Assembly (NCBI GenBank): GCA_937959285.1
Contig: CALGAR010000143.1
Span: 24,984-88,983, forward strand
DNA length: 64,000 bases
Reading direction: 5' to 3'
DNA from: an uncultured Bryobacterales bacterium
Lineage (GTDB): Bacteria; Acidobacteriota; Terriglobia; Bryobacterales; Bryobacteraceae
Part shown: piece after piece, positions 40,712-49,417 of the stretch
Layout of the letters: every line of letters begins with the position of its first letter
How positions within the stretch are numbered: position 1 is the stretch's first letter
Program-made: the position numbers and the translations under genes
The notes under the pieces: generated by a model
The model's database searches: none
What the model was told of the DNA's origin: nothing
The model's input: the letters and a program-made list of their open reading frames with translations, nothing else

Positions 40712-43036
40712 TCACTTGATCGTAACCGTCATAGATGGCGCAGCCGCGGTAATCGGCTGCAGCTGTGCATTCCGAAGGGTCAGTTCCGTTACTGTAATCT
40801 GAGTCGTACCGGCAGCCTGCGGCTGAAGAGTGAAGGTGACCAGGGTGCCCGACCCGCTGATTCCTCCCGAGCCGGGATACCGGTTCAATCCGATGGCTGC
40901 CTCACCGGTATCGTTCAATGTGCTCTCTGAGAACGTCACTCGCTGGCCGTCGCCCGAAAGGAATGGCCCTACCCGCATGTCGGTGATCTTTAGCATCTTA
41001 GGATCAAACCTTAGACGCGTCTGGGCGCTGAAGATGTCAGTGACGTTTTCAATCTGAAGGGACACCTGCAGCGGCGTTCCCAGGCGGACCTCGGCTGCGG
41101 GTGGATTAAAGCGGACGCTCGTGCCACCTGCCGGCTTGGGCTCAGCTGACGGGGTTGGGGCCGGCGGGACTGGTTTCGCTGGCCGAGCCGGCTTCGGTTC
41201 AGTCGCAGGTTTCTTCTCGGGCTGCTGCTCTCTGGGGCCGTATGTCAATTTCAACTGTTGCTCGCTGCCCGCTGCGACACCGCGGATGTTGAGAGAAGTG
41301 ATTTCCGGAGAACGGACGATGTGCGGGACAAGAGCGATCAACAGTTCTCCCTGGTTGCGCTCGACGCCCTCGCTGCTGAACAGCCGCCGGAGCACAGGGA
41401 TGTTTCCGAGTCCCGGGACACCGGCTATCGTCTTTGTATCCTGGTTCTGCGTGAGGCCGCCGAGCAGGGAAGCTTCGCCATCCTTGAGGCGGACGTCGAG
41501 TGTCAGCTTGCGTTGTCCGATCACAGGCTGCGACAGGCCGCCAACGTCGATCGTGTCCCGCACGGACGAAATCTCGAGCTCGACGTGCAGGGTTAATTCG
41601 TTGTCGCCGTGAACCCGGGGGGTGAGATCTACGTTGACGCCAACCTCGGCAAACTGAAACTGCGTGCTGACGAGCGGGCTGACGGTGCCGACGGCGGCGG
41701 GCTGAAAGCTGCCGGTGGCATAGGGGTACCTGTCGCCGATACGGAGCACGGCCTTCTCGCCGTCCACCGCGCGCACCTGAGGGCTTTGGAGAATTCGCGT
41801 CTGGCGGTCTGACATCAGCGCTTGCAGGAAGGCGCCTGGCAGAGTTGTCACCCAGTCATTCCCATTTAAGTTGACAATGTTGCCCAGTCGTACAGCGTTC
41901 GTCGCGCCGCTGCCACCGTCGTCGCCGCTTCCGCTGCTGCCCGTGGTAACGGAATTTCGCGGCGAGAAGACGATTGGTATCGAAACGCCTGCTGTGTTGC
42001 CATTGGCAAGGGTCGCGGCCAGATCACGAGTTTTAACTCTGTTGGCTTCCATGACGATGACATCCACCACCACTTCGGATCGCGGCTTGTCAATATCGTT
42101 GATTAGCTTTTCAGCGAGCAGCACCTGATCCGCCGTACCGCGAACCAGGATGGCGTTGAGCGAATTGACCGGGAAGATGCGGCGAATATCAGTCAGCGTG
42201 CGGACCGCCGTCAGGATTTCCTGCATGTCCTGCGGCTTGACTACGTTGTTCAGGTAAAAGACCTTCACGACGTAGTCTTCGTAATCCCGGCGCTTGGTTG
42301 GATTGTCCTGGGTAACAAAGATGGTGTTTGACGAAAGCGGTTTCCAGAAGGACTTGGTGAGAACGGCGATGTGGTCCAGGGCTTCTTCGAGGGTGACATT
42401 GACCAGATCGATGCTGAAGTTGCGGCTGGGTGCCTGATATTCGGGATCGAACATGACGTTGATCCCGGCGAGCTTGCCAACCGTCTCGAAAAGGATGCGT
42501 ACAGGCTGGTTGTTCATCTTCAGCGCCGTGATCTGGGGGGAGAGGGGCTTGAGCTGGGGCAGCGGCATGACATTCGACAGCCGCCGTTCCATCTCCTTGC
42601 GAGCCTGCTCGGCCGGAGTCATGGGTTTGGAATCCGGCGAGTCGTCCGACTTCTGTTCCAGCATCTGCCGTGTCCGGCGGATTTCCTGCTCGGCGATGGC
42701 GGAGGAAGGATCGATCGCGTACGCCTTCATGAACTCTGCCAGGGCGTCTTGAATCCGGCCTGCTTCCCGCAGCTTTCGCCCCCGGTTCACGTGCATCTGA
42801 CCCGCCTGGAAGCGGACGCGCCGGACAGCGATTTGATAAGCGGCGTCGCTCGGATCAGTCAGAAGCGCCTGCTCGTACAGTTCGAGCGCCTTGTCCCACT
42901 CCTCGCGGGCCTCGGCTTGCTGCCCCTCCTTGAGAAGCTTGTCCCCCTTCCGGGTCTTCGCCGGAAGGTCGCCGGCCAAAATCAACAGGAGTGTCACAAA
43001 TGCTGCGAACGCTCGTAAACAATTGCATGCACGCAT
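40712..43036 (-). CDS. Secretin (GspD/PilQ type) with TPR region and C-terminal cohesin-like domain
   Basis: 774 residues. Signal peptide about 1-25; TPR-like helices 30-115 (KALELYEQALLTDPSDAAYQ); STN/N0-like part 165-250; N1-like domain 255-320; secretin core about 340-590 with VGVNVDLTPRV and GVPGLGNIPVLRRLFSS. A Pro-rich linker (610-640) leads to a cohesin-like domain (about 645-774): LGTPLQVSLQIENVTDIFSA and TLVTFTLQPQAAG. Secretins form the outer-membrane gate of type II systems and type IV pili. The terminal domain could bind a partner at the cell surface. The two pilin genes follow at once, so the operon looks like a reduced secretion or pilus system. Confidence 0.9.
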   Translation of the reverse strand: MRACNCLRAFAAFVTLLLILAGDLPAKTRKGDKLLKEGQQAEAREEWDKALELYEQALLTDPSDAAYQIAVRRVRFQAGQMHVNRGRKLREAGRIQDALAEFMKAYAIDPSSAIAEQEIRRTRQMLEQKSDDSPDSKPMTPAEQARKEMERRLSNVMPLPQLKPLSPQITALKMNNQPVRILFETVGKLAGINVMFDPEYQAPSRNFSIDLVNVTLEEALDHIAVLTKSFWKPLSSNTIFVTQDNPTKRRDYEDYVVKVFYLNNVVKPQDMQEILTAVRTLTDIRRIFPVNSLNAILVRGTADQVLLAEKLINDIDKPRSEVVVDVIVMEANRVKTRDLAATLANGNTAGVSIPIVFSPRNSVTTGSSGSGDDGGSGATNAVRLGNIVNLNGNDWVTTLPGAFLQALMSDRQTRILQSPQVRAVDGEKAVLRIGDRYPYATGSFQPAAVGTVSPLVSTQFQFAEVGVNVDLTPRVHGDNELTLHVELEISSVRDTIDVGGLSQPVIGQRKLTLDVRLKDGEASLLGGLTQNQDTKTIAGVPGLGNIPVLRRLFSSEGVERNQGELLIALVPHIVRSPEITSLNIRGVAAGSEQQLKLTYGPREQQPEKKPATEPKPARPAKPVPPAPTPSAEPKPAGGTSVRFNPPAAEVRLGTPLQVSLQIENVTDIFSAQTRLRFDPKMLKITDMRVGPFLSGDGQRVTFSESTLNDTGEAAIGLNRYPGSGGISGSGTLVTFTLQPQAAGTTQITVTELTLRNAQLQPITAAAPSMTVTIK

Positions 43037-43178
43037 CTTATCTGTTCTATGTGTGGTAAAATACCGGTGACGGTCAAGCTCGCACTCAGGCTGAAATTCA
43101 GGCTACAAGTAGTTGACGAGTTTCACCTTGCGTGCGTTGAGGGCAAAGTTGAAGTCGAAGGACCAAGGAATCAAGATT

Positions 43179-43634
43179 GTGAGCGATAACCGCTCCGCCG
43201 CCCACAATTACCACCTCGGAGAACGGTTCGAGGCCGGTATTGTTTTGACGGGAACGGAGGTGAAGGCCGCCCGGACGGGGAAGGTGCAGCTAAAAGATAG
43301 CTACGCGGAGATTATCGGCAACGAGGCGTGGCTTATGAACGCTCACATCAGCCCCTACTCGCACGGCAACATAGCGAATCACGAGCCGGTACACCGCCGT
43401 AAACTCTTGCTTCACCGCCGCGAGATCGACAAGCTGCTCGGACAGACCCGGGAGAAAGGCTTCACCCTAATCCCAACCAAAATGTACTTGAAGAACGGCC
43501 TCCTCAAATGCGAGCTGGCGCTGGCGAAAGGTAAGAAAATACACGACAAACGTGAGGCTGAGCGGGCCCGCCAGATGGAATCCGAAGCGCGTGCCGCGAT
43601 GAGTTCGCGCAACGCGCGGAACCGCGTCGATTAA
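43179..43634 (+). CDS. smpB: SsrA-binding protein SmpB
   Basis: 151 residues from GTG at 43179, chosen because it has AAGGA 9 nt upstream and gives the usual SmpB length; an upstream in-frame ATG-like start at 43113 adds 22 unlikely residues. Conserved parts are VLTGTEVKAARTGKVQLKD, PHRRKLLLHRREI (HRRKLL) and the GLLKCELALAKGKKIHDKRE beta-barrel end. SmpB carries tmRNA into stalled ribosomes. No ssrA gene is visible nearby. pepA follows 7 nt after the stop. Confidence 0.95.
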   Translation: MSDNRSAAHNYHLGERFEAGIVLTGTEVKAARTGKVQLKDSYAEIIGNEAWLMNAHISPYSHGNIANHEPVHRRKLLLHRREIDKLLGQTREKGFTLIPTKMYLKNGLLKCELALAKGKKIHDKREAERARQMESEARAAMSSRNARNRVD

Positions 43635-43641
43635 TTCGAAA

Positions 43642-45138
43642 ATGCAAACACGACTGCTCACACGCAACATTGATGAAGTCGACGCAGAGAGCCTCGTGGT
43701 TCTCTGCTTCGAAAAAGCGGATGCTCAAGCTCCTCTGATGCCGGAACTCGTTCGAACCGCTAACGAGCGTACGAACGGTTGGATCGCGGAAATCTATCAA
43801 ACGGGAGAGTTTGCGGGGAAGCCCTTTGAGATGGCTCTCCTCCACCGTCCCGCCGGGTTGCCCGCAAAACGTCTGTTGGCGATTGGCTGCGGCAGCCAGG
43901 AGAAATTTACAGCCGCCGATTTGCGGAAGATTACCGGCGCGGCCCTCCGCTCCCTCAAGGCCAGGGCCTCGCGAGACATCTGCATCGCCCTGGATTCAGC
44001 CTTTGCCAATCCTGAATTTGTCTCAGCGGCGGTGGAAGGCGCGATTTTGGGAGACTTCGAACCCGACCAGCGGAAGACCGACCCCAGGAAGACGGCGAAG
44101 GCGGTGGACACCTTCTCGCTGGTGATTCCGAACGCGAACGGATCCGTCACGGAGTCCGCCTTCAATCGCGGCGTTCTCCTTGCGGAATCTCAGAACTTTG
44201 CCCGAGCGCTTGTGAATGAGCCGGCGAATGTGTTGACACCGTCGCAACTGGCCGAGAGTGCCCGGGCGATGGCGGCGGAACAGGGCCTCGAATGTGAGAT
44301 TCTGGATCGCGCCCGGATGGCCGAGCTCGGCATGGGAGCTCTCCTGGCAGTGGCGCAGGGAAGCACACAGCCCCCTGCCCTCATCATCCTACGCTACCGG
44401 CCCTCACGGGACACGTCCGGTGTCCATCTCGGGCTGGTCGGTAAAGGCGTCACCTTCGATTCTGGCGGCATCTCCATCAAGCCCTCCGAGGGCATGGAGA
44501 AAATGAAGTACGACATGGCTGGGGCGGCTGCTGTCCTTGGCGCTATGCGCGCAATCGCTCAGCTCAAGCCATCGATCCAGGTCACGGCGCTCGTTCCCAC
44601 GGTCGAGAATATGGTTAGCGGGAGCTCGCAGCGCCCGGGTGATATCATTACGTCGCTTTCCGGCAAGACCATTGAGGTCCTGAACACGGACGCCGAAGGC
44701 AGGTTGATCCTTGCGGACGCCATCACCTATGCGTCGAGGCTCGGGTGCACGCACCTTGTGGACGCGGCGACGCTTACCGGAGCCATCGTGGTAGCGCTGG
44801 GACACATTCACGTCGGCGCGTTTACCAACGACGAAACGTTCCTGGAGCGTGTGCTGGGGGCAGCGCGAATGGAAGGCGAAAAGATGTGGCCCATGCCGCT
44901 CGACGACGACTATAAGGACTACTTGAAAAGCGCGTTTGCGGATATCCCGAACGTCGGCGGCCGCTGGGGCGGTGCGATCACTGCAGCCATGTTCTTGAAA
45001 GAATTCGTCGAGGATAAGCCGTGGGTTCACCTGGACATCGCGGGCACCGCATGGCTTGATGACGCCAAGCCGTTTATGTCCAAGGGGCCGAGCGGCGTCG
45101 GCGTTCGCACGCTCGCTCAGCTCGCTGCGAGCTGGTAG
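43642..45138 (+). CDS. pepA: Leucyl aminopeptidase (M17)
   Basis: 498 residues. The two-metal site residues are visible: Lys268, Asp273, Asp291, Asp350 and Glu352 in GKGVTFDSGGISIKPS and NTDAEGRLIL, with catalytic Lys280 and Arg354. The N-terminal domain is typical M17 macro-like. It removes N-terminal residues from peptides as a hexamer in the cytosol; some PepA proteins also bind DNA. It starts 7 nt after smpB without a clear ribosome-binding site, so translational coupling is likely. Confidence 0.95.
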   Translation: MQTRLLTRNIDEVDAESLVVLCFEKADAQAPLMPELVRTANERTNGWIAEIYQTGEFAGKPFEMALLHRPAGLPAKRLLAIGCGSQEKFTAADLRKITGAALRSLKARASRDICIALDSAFANPEFVSAAVEGAILGDFEPDQRKTDPRKTAKAVDTFSLVIPNANGSVTESAFNRGVLLAESQNFARALVNEPANVLTPSQLAESARAMAAEQGLECEILDRARMAELGMGALLAVAQGSTQPPALIILRYRPSRDTSGVHLGLVGKGVTFDSGGISIKPSEGMEKMKYDMAGAAAVLGAMRAIAQLKPSIQVTALVPTVENMVSGSSQRPGDIITSLSGKTIEVLNTDAEGRLILADAITYASRLGCTHLVDAATLTGAIVVALGHIHVGAFTNDETFLERVLGAARMEGEKMWPMPLDDDYKDYLKSAFADIPNVGGRWGGAITAAMFLKEFVEDKPWVHLDIAGTAWLDDAKPFMSKGPSGVGVRTLAQLAASW

Positions 45139-45166
45139 ATTCTTTCATTAGAGCGGGCGTCCGGCC

Positions 45167-46432
45167 TTACGCGGCTGCGGCGCCCTTCTTCATCTTTGCA
45201 AGCTCCGGCCGTACGAGTACTACGTACGAGATGATACCGGTGACCAGGATGAACCAGATGGCCTGCATCGGCGCCGTGTAGCCGCCGGTCTGGTCCTTCA
45301 ACCATCCCGTAATGAGCGGGGCGGCGACACCCGCCAGATTGGAGGCGCAGTTCTGAATTCCCGCAATGCGCCCAATCGCGGCGCCGGGCATGAGGGTTTG
45401 GGTTAGCGCCCAGTAATTTGCCGTCGTCAGGCCGAGCCCTGAAAGCGAGATGACGGCGAAAAACAGGGCAACCTCGCTCGAATTGCTCATCGCACCGAAT
45501 ACCTCTGTGGACGCCACCAAGAAACCCGCAATCGTAAAGCGCTTGCGAATCCTGATGGGATCGGCGCCCCTGGCGATGATCCGGTCTGCCCACCATCCGC
45601 CGAAAGTCGCCACAGTCGCCATTCCGCCAAAGCTCAAAGCGGAGTACCAGCTCATGGACGAAAGGGACAAGCCGTGATGCTCGACTAGGTACGAGGGCAG
45701 CCACGTCATGCAGTAGTAGTTGAAGTAGTTGTAGCAGAAGGTTCCGATTACGATGCCCCAGATCGCGGGCGTCGCCATGAGTGCGGCAAAGGAAACGGGT
45801 TCTGCGCCGGATTTCGAGAGACTGGAGGCCTCGAGTTCCCGGTCATCGTTACGGACCAGCGTCATCCAGGGCAGCAGCCAGAACATGCAGCCCAGCCCCA
45901 GCACAAGAAACATCGTCCGCCATCCATAAGCCACCAAAAGGGGGCCGGCCAGCAGGGTTCCGATGGCAGGGCCGATCTTCGCTCCCGCGAACAGAAGCCC
46001 GACGGCGAGACCTCGCTGCTTCTCTTCCACGTTGAAGCGGATCCAACGGAGGCTGGCTGGGGTTACTACGGCTTCACCGACACCAAGCAGCAGCCTCAGC
46101 ACCAGCACCTGCCGGAATGATCCAGCGAAGGCCGTAAGAGCCGATACCAGACTCCAGCCCAGGAAGCCGATGGCGTAAGGGCTTTTGACTCCGAAGCGGT
46201 CGACCAGAAACCCGGCCGGGATCTGCAGCACCGCGTAGCTCCAAAAGAAGGCGGAGTTGAGCGTTCCACGATCGATGTCGTCGAGCCCGAAATGCTCCAG
46301 GAAGCCTTTGTCGGCTAAAGCCACCGAGAGGTTCGCTCGGTCGATGTAGGCGATAATCATGCCCACACAAAGCAGGGCGATTACGGTCCATCGCCGGGCG
46401 GAAGAAGGATTCGTGTGAAGCGGATCGGGCAT
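45167..46432 (-). CDS. MFS transporter, anion:cation symporter (ACS) type
   Basis: 421 residues from the ATG at 46432. Twelve membrane helices are expected. The helix-1/2 segment IIAYIDRANLSVAL and the loop motif GFLVDRFGVKSPYAIGFLGWS match the ACS branch (sugar acid, hexuronate or phthalate carriers). VGEAVVTPASLRWI and EEKQRGLAVGLLFAGAKIGP are the usual motif B/C regions. A probable substrate is an organic or sugar acid. It converges with pepA and diverges from glgC. Confidence 0.9.
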   Translation of the reverse strand: MPDPLHTNPSSARRWTVIALLCVGMIIAYIDRANLSVALADKGFLEHFGLDDIDRGTLNSAFFWSYAVLQIPAGFLVDRFGVKSPYAIGFLGWSLVSALTAFAGSFRQVLVLRLLLGVGEAVVTPASLRWIRFNVEEKQRGLAVGLLFAGAKIGPAIGTLLAGPLLVAYGWRTMFLVLGLGCMFWLLPWMTLVRNDDRELEASSLSKSGAEPVSFAALMATPAIWGIVIGTFCYNYFNYYCMTWLPSYLVEHHGLSLSSMSWYSALSFGGMATVATFGGWWADRIIARGADPIRIRKRFTIAGFLVASTEVFGAMSNSSEVALFFAVISLSGLGLTTANYWALTQTLMPGAAIGRIAGIQNCASNLAGVAAPLITGWLKDQTGGYTAPMQAIWFILVTGIISYVVLVRPELAKMKKGAAAA

Positions 46433-46519
46433 CGGTGACAAAGTATCACAGCAGGGGGTGAGGGCGCGTCGCTCTGGCGAAAAAACAGGATTTGTTTGCG
46501 ATGTTTGAAACGCTTTGAC

Positions 46520-46549
46520 TTCGCAGGAGCGAGTGTTGGGGGTTACAAT
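46520..46549 (+). promoter_or_regulatory. Predicted promoter of glgC
   Basis: TTCGCA (46520-46525), an 18-nt spacer and TACAAT (46544-46549), 42 nt before the ATG. A better -35 match (TTGACT) exists slightly upstream but at a 23-nt spacing. Confidence 0.35.
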
Positions 46550-46591
46550 GGGTGCCGTTAAGGAAGCCGAGACAACCGGAGCCCCTGAAGC

Positions 46592-47845
46592 ATGCAACTA
46601 CGTGTTCTTGCGTTTGTGCTAGCCGGCGGTAAAGGAACCCGCCTTTACCCACTGACGAAGGAGCGCGCCAAACCTGCGGTACCGTTCGGCGGCCGTTATC
46701 GTATTGTGGATTTCGTACTCAGTAACCTGGTTAACTCTGGGATTTACTCCACCTACGTTCTTATTCAGTTCAAGAGCCAGTCGCTGCTGCAACATTTGAG
46801 GGATGGCTGGGAATTTAGCGGTATACTCAAAAACCAGTTCATCATTCCGGTTCCTGCGCAGATGCGCTCTCCAGGAGAAACCTGGTACCGCGGAACCGCC
46901 GACGCTATCTACCAGAACGTCAACCTGATCGAACAGGCCGACCCTCACCTGGTAGTCATCTTTGGCGCGGACCACATCTATCGAATGAACATTCGGGAGA
47001 TGATCGAGTTCCACGAACAAAAGCGGGCTCAGGTAACCGTCGCCGCCATCCCCGTGGATAGGAAGTACGCTCGGGAGTTCGGTGTGATTGAAACGGCTCC
47101 CGACGGGCGAATTCTCGGATTCCATGAGAAGCGCAGTGACGCGCCGGCAATGCCGGGCGATCCGAGCAAGGTTTATGCCTCAATGGGCAACTATATCTTC
47201 TCAACCGGCACGTTACTGAAAGAGATATACGAGGACGCCGCTGACGAAGAAAGCTCCCACGATTTTGGCCGTGATATCCTGCCAAAGCTCGTCGGTCGCG
47301 TCGCCATGTACGCCTACGACTTCCAAACCAACCGCATTCCCGGCGATCCCCCGGACCAGCCGGTCTACTGGCGGGATGTTGGCACAATCGATGCCTACTA
47401 CGACGCCAATATGGATCTGCGGTCGGTTTCTCCCGTGCTGAACCTCTATAACCGGCAATGGCCGCTGCGGACGGCAGGCTATCAAGACCCTCCCGCGAAG
47501 TTCACGTTTGACGAAGAAGGCCGCCGGGGAGTCGCGATTGATTCGATCGTTTCTGGCGGAACCATCCTTTCGGGTGGCATGGTGCGCAATTCCGTGATCG
47601 GGCGAGGAGTACGCGTCCACACCGGCGCACTGGTAGAAGACTCGATTATTTTCGACAACTGCGACATCGGACGCTACGCCAAAGTTCGGCGCGCCATCCT
47701 CGATAAGAACGTTCGCGTTCCGGAGGGCGCGACCATCGGCTACGACCTCGAGCGCGATCGGCGGTACCATCACGTAACCGAAAGCGGCATCGTTGTCGTC
47801 GAAGGGCACCGCTCCGCCGTCGAGGTTTCGACTCTGCTTGTTTAG
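46592..47845 (+). CDS. glgC: Glucose-1-phosphate adenylyltransferase
   Basis: 417 residues. The nucleotide-binding loop FVLAGGKGTRLYPLT (8-22), FGGRYRIVDF (32-41), WYRGTADAIYQN and FGADHIYRMN are all present. The C-terminal left-handed beta-helix (from about 290) has SIVSGGTILSGGMVRNSVIG and the SIIFDNCDIGRYAKVRRAIL repeats. The enzyme makes ADP-glucose, the committed step of glycogen synthesis, under allosteric control. No other glg gene is nearby. It is transcribed alone, divergent from the MFS gene. Confidence 0.96.
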   Translation: MQLRVLAFVLAGGKGTRLYPLTKERAKPAVPFGGRYRIVDFVLSNLVNSGIYSTYVLIQFKSQSLLQHLRDGWEFSGILKNQFIIPVPAQMRSPGETWYRGTADAIYQNVNLIEQADPHLVVIFGADHIYRMNIREMIEFHEQKRAQVTVAAIPVDRKYAREFGVIETAPDGRILGFHEKRSDAPAMPGDPSKVYASMGNYIFSTGTLLKEIYEDAADEESSHDFGRDILPKLVGRVAMYAYDFQTNRIPGDPPDQPVYWRDVGTIDAYYDANMDLRSVSPVLNLYNRQWPLRTAGYQDPPAKFTFDEEGRRGVAIDSIVSGGTILSGGMVRNSVIGRGVRVHTGALVEDSIIFDNCDIGRYAKVRRAILDKNVRVPEGATIGYDLERDRRYHHVTESGIVVVEGHRSAVEVSTLLV

Positions 47846-47899
47846 CGCGTTGGGGGAAGGATGAGGGCTTGCGAGAGCCTGCTATGTTAGGAGGTCGAC

Positions 47900-49408
47900 A
47901 TGAGAAAGCAGCCTCTATCACGCCGGGATTTTCTGCGAAGGACTGGCGGGGCCGCACTGGCATTGGGAGCGGGTTCCCTCTACGCTCAGTCCGGCAAGCG
48001 GCCCAACATTCTGTTTGTCATCGCTGATGACTGGGGACACAACCACGCGGGCGCCTTTGGCTGCCAGTGGGTGAAGACGCCGAATTTTGACCGAATCGCC
48101 CGCGAAGGCGTCCTCTTCACCAACTGCTTCACATCGAATCCTAAGTGCAGTCCCTCCCGGGCTACCATGTTGACCGGCCGGAATACGTGGCAGCTCAAGG
48201 AAGCCGTCAATCACTACAGTGTTTTCCCGAACGAGTTTCCTGTTTACCCGGCGCTGCTGGAGCAAGCCGGCTATTTTGTCGGCCTGACCGGCAAGGGCTG
48301 GGGGCCCGGCGACTACAAGTCGACAGGGTTTGAGCACAATCCTGCCGGGCGTGAGTTCCAAAGCCGCACCCTCACTCCTCCGCTGACCGGTATCTCAAAC
48401 CGCGACTACGCGGGCAATTTTGAGGCATTTCTCGAACAGCGTCCTAAAGACAAGCCATTTTGCTTCTGGCTCGGCACGCATGAGCCTCATCGCATGTACG
48501 AGGAAGGAGCGGGACGGCGTGCGGGCAAGAAGCCGGCGGATGTCGTTCTCCCCGCCTATTATCCGGATAGCCCTGTGATTCGGAATGATCTGCTCGACTA
48601 TGCAATGGAGGTCGAGTGGTTCGACCGGCATCTCGGGCTTGCGATTCAGGCGCTGGAGCGCATCGGGGAACTGGATAACACACTCATTGTTGTGACGTCG
48701 GACCACGGCATGCCTTTCCCCCGAGTGAAAGGCCAAATCTACGAAGATGGCTTCCACATCCCGCTCGCGGTCCGCTGGGGAAAGAACATCCCAAGCGGGA
48801 GGGTCGTTGAGGATTTCATCAATGCCCGGGATTTTGCGCCAACCTTTCTGGAAGTCGCCGGTGTCCCTCGTCCTGCGACAATGACCGGGCGCAGCTTCCT
48901 GGACATTTTGAAATCGAACAAGTCCGGCATTGTGGACGCCTCCAGAAGCGTGATGCTGATTGGAAAGGAGCGCCACGATCTGGGGCGGCCGAACGATCAG
49001 GGATATCCGGTCCGCGCGATCCGGACGAGGGAATATCTGTACGTCCGGAATTATGAAGTCGATCGCTGGCCTGTCGGCAATCCGGAGACTGGATACCGCA
49101 ACTGTGACGACGGCCCCACCAAGCACTTCCTGCTGTCGAGCTTTGATCAGTACTACCGTATGTCGTTCGGCAAGCGCCCGGCGGAAGAACTCTACGACAT
49201 CAAGAGCGATCCGGAGTGTGTGAAGAATCTTGCGTTACTGCCGGAGTACGCACGGGTCAAGCGAGAACTCCGCGACAGGATGGAGCACATGCTGCGGGAG
49301 GAGGGTGATCCCCGCGTGATGGGGAACGCTGCCTTTTTCGACACGATCGATTACACCGGGCCTAAGAAGCATTCCTATGACGCCTGGTTGAAGAACAACC
49401 GCCCCTGA
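47900..49408 (+). CDS. Tat-exported arylsulfatase-type sulfatase
   Basis: 502 residues. A twin-arginine signal (SRRDF at 7-11, then a hydrophobic stretch ending AQS) targets it to the periplasm. The metal-binding NILFVIADDWG and the FGly motif CSPSRATMLTG with Cys83 and Arg87 are present, as is GHDWVTSDHGMPF-like VVTSDHGMPF. An anaerobic or FGE-type maturase must convert Cys83. Strong AGGAGGT ribosome-binding site. Probably removes sulfate from polysaccharides or glycans. It converges on the SSS symporter gene. Confidence 0.92.
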   Translation: MRKQPLSRRDFLRRTGGAALALGAGSLYAQSGKRPNILFVIADDWGHNHAGAFGCQWVKTPNFDRIAREGVLFTNCFTSNPKCSPSRATMLTGRNTWQLKEAVNHYSVFPNEFPVYPALLEQAGYFVGLTGKGWGPGDYKSTGFEHNPAGREFQSRTLTPPLTGISNRDYAGNFEAFLEQRPKDKPFCFWLGTHEPHRMYEEGAGRRAGKKPADVVLPAYYPDSPVIRNDLLDYAMEVEWFDRHLGLAIQALERIGELDNTLIVVTSDHGMPFPRVKGQIYEDGFHIPLAVRWGKNIPSGRVVEDFINARDFAPTFLEVAGVPRPATMTGRSFLDILKSNKSGIVDASRSVMLIGKERHDLGRPNDQGYPVRAIRTREYLYVRNYEVDRWPVGNPETGYRNCDDGPTKHFLLSSFDQYYRMSFGKRPAEELYDIKSDPECVKNLALLPEYARVKRELRDRMEHMLREEGDPRVMGNAAFFDTIDYTGPKKHSYDAWLKNNRP

Positions 49409-49417
49409 CGGCTGTCC

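Noticed and set aside
43037..43178. ssrA (tmRNA) gene beside smpB
   Set aside because: The 142-nt gap is too short and lacks a tRNA-like end.
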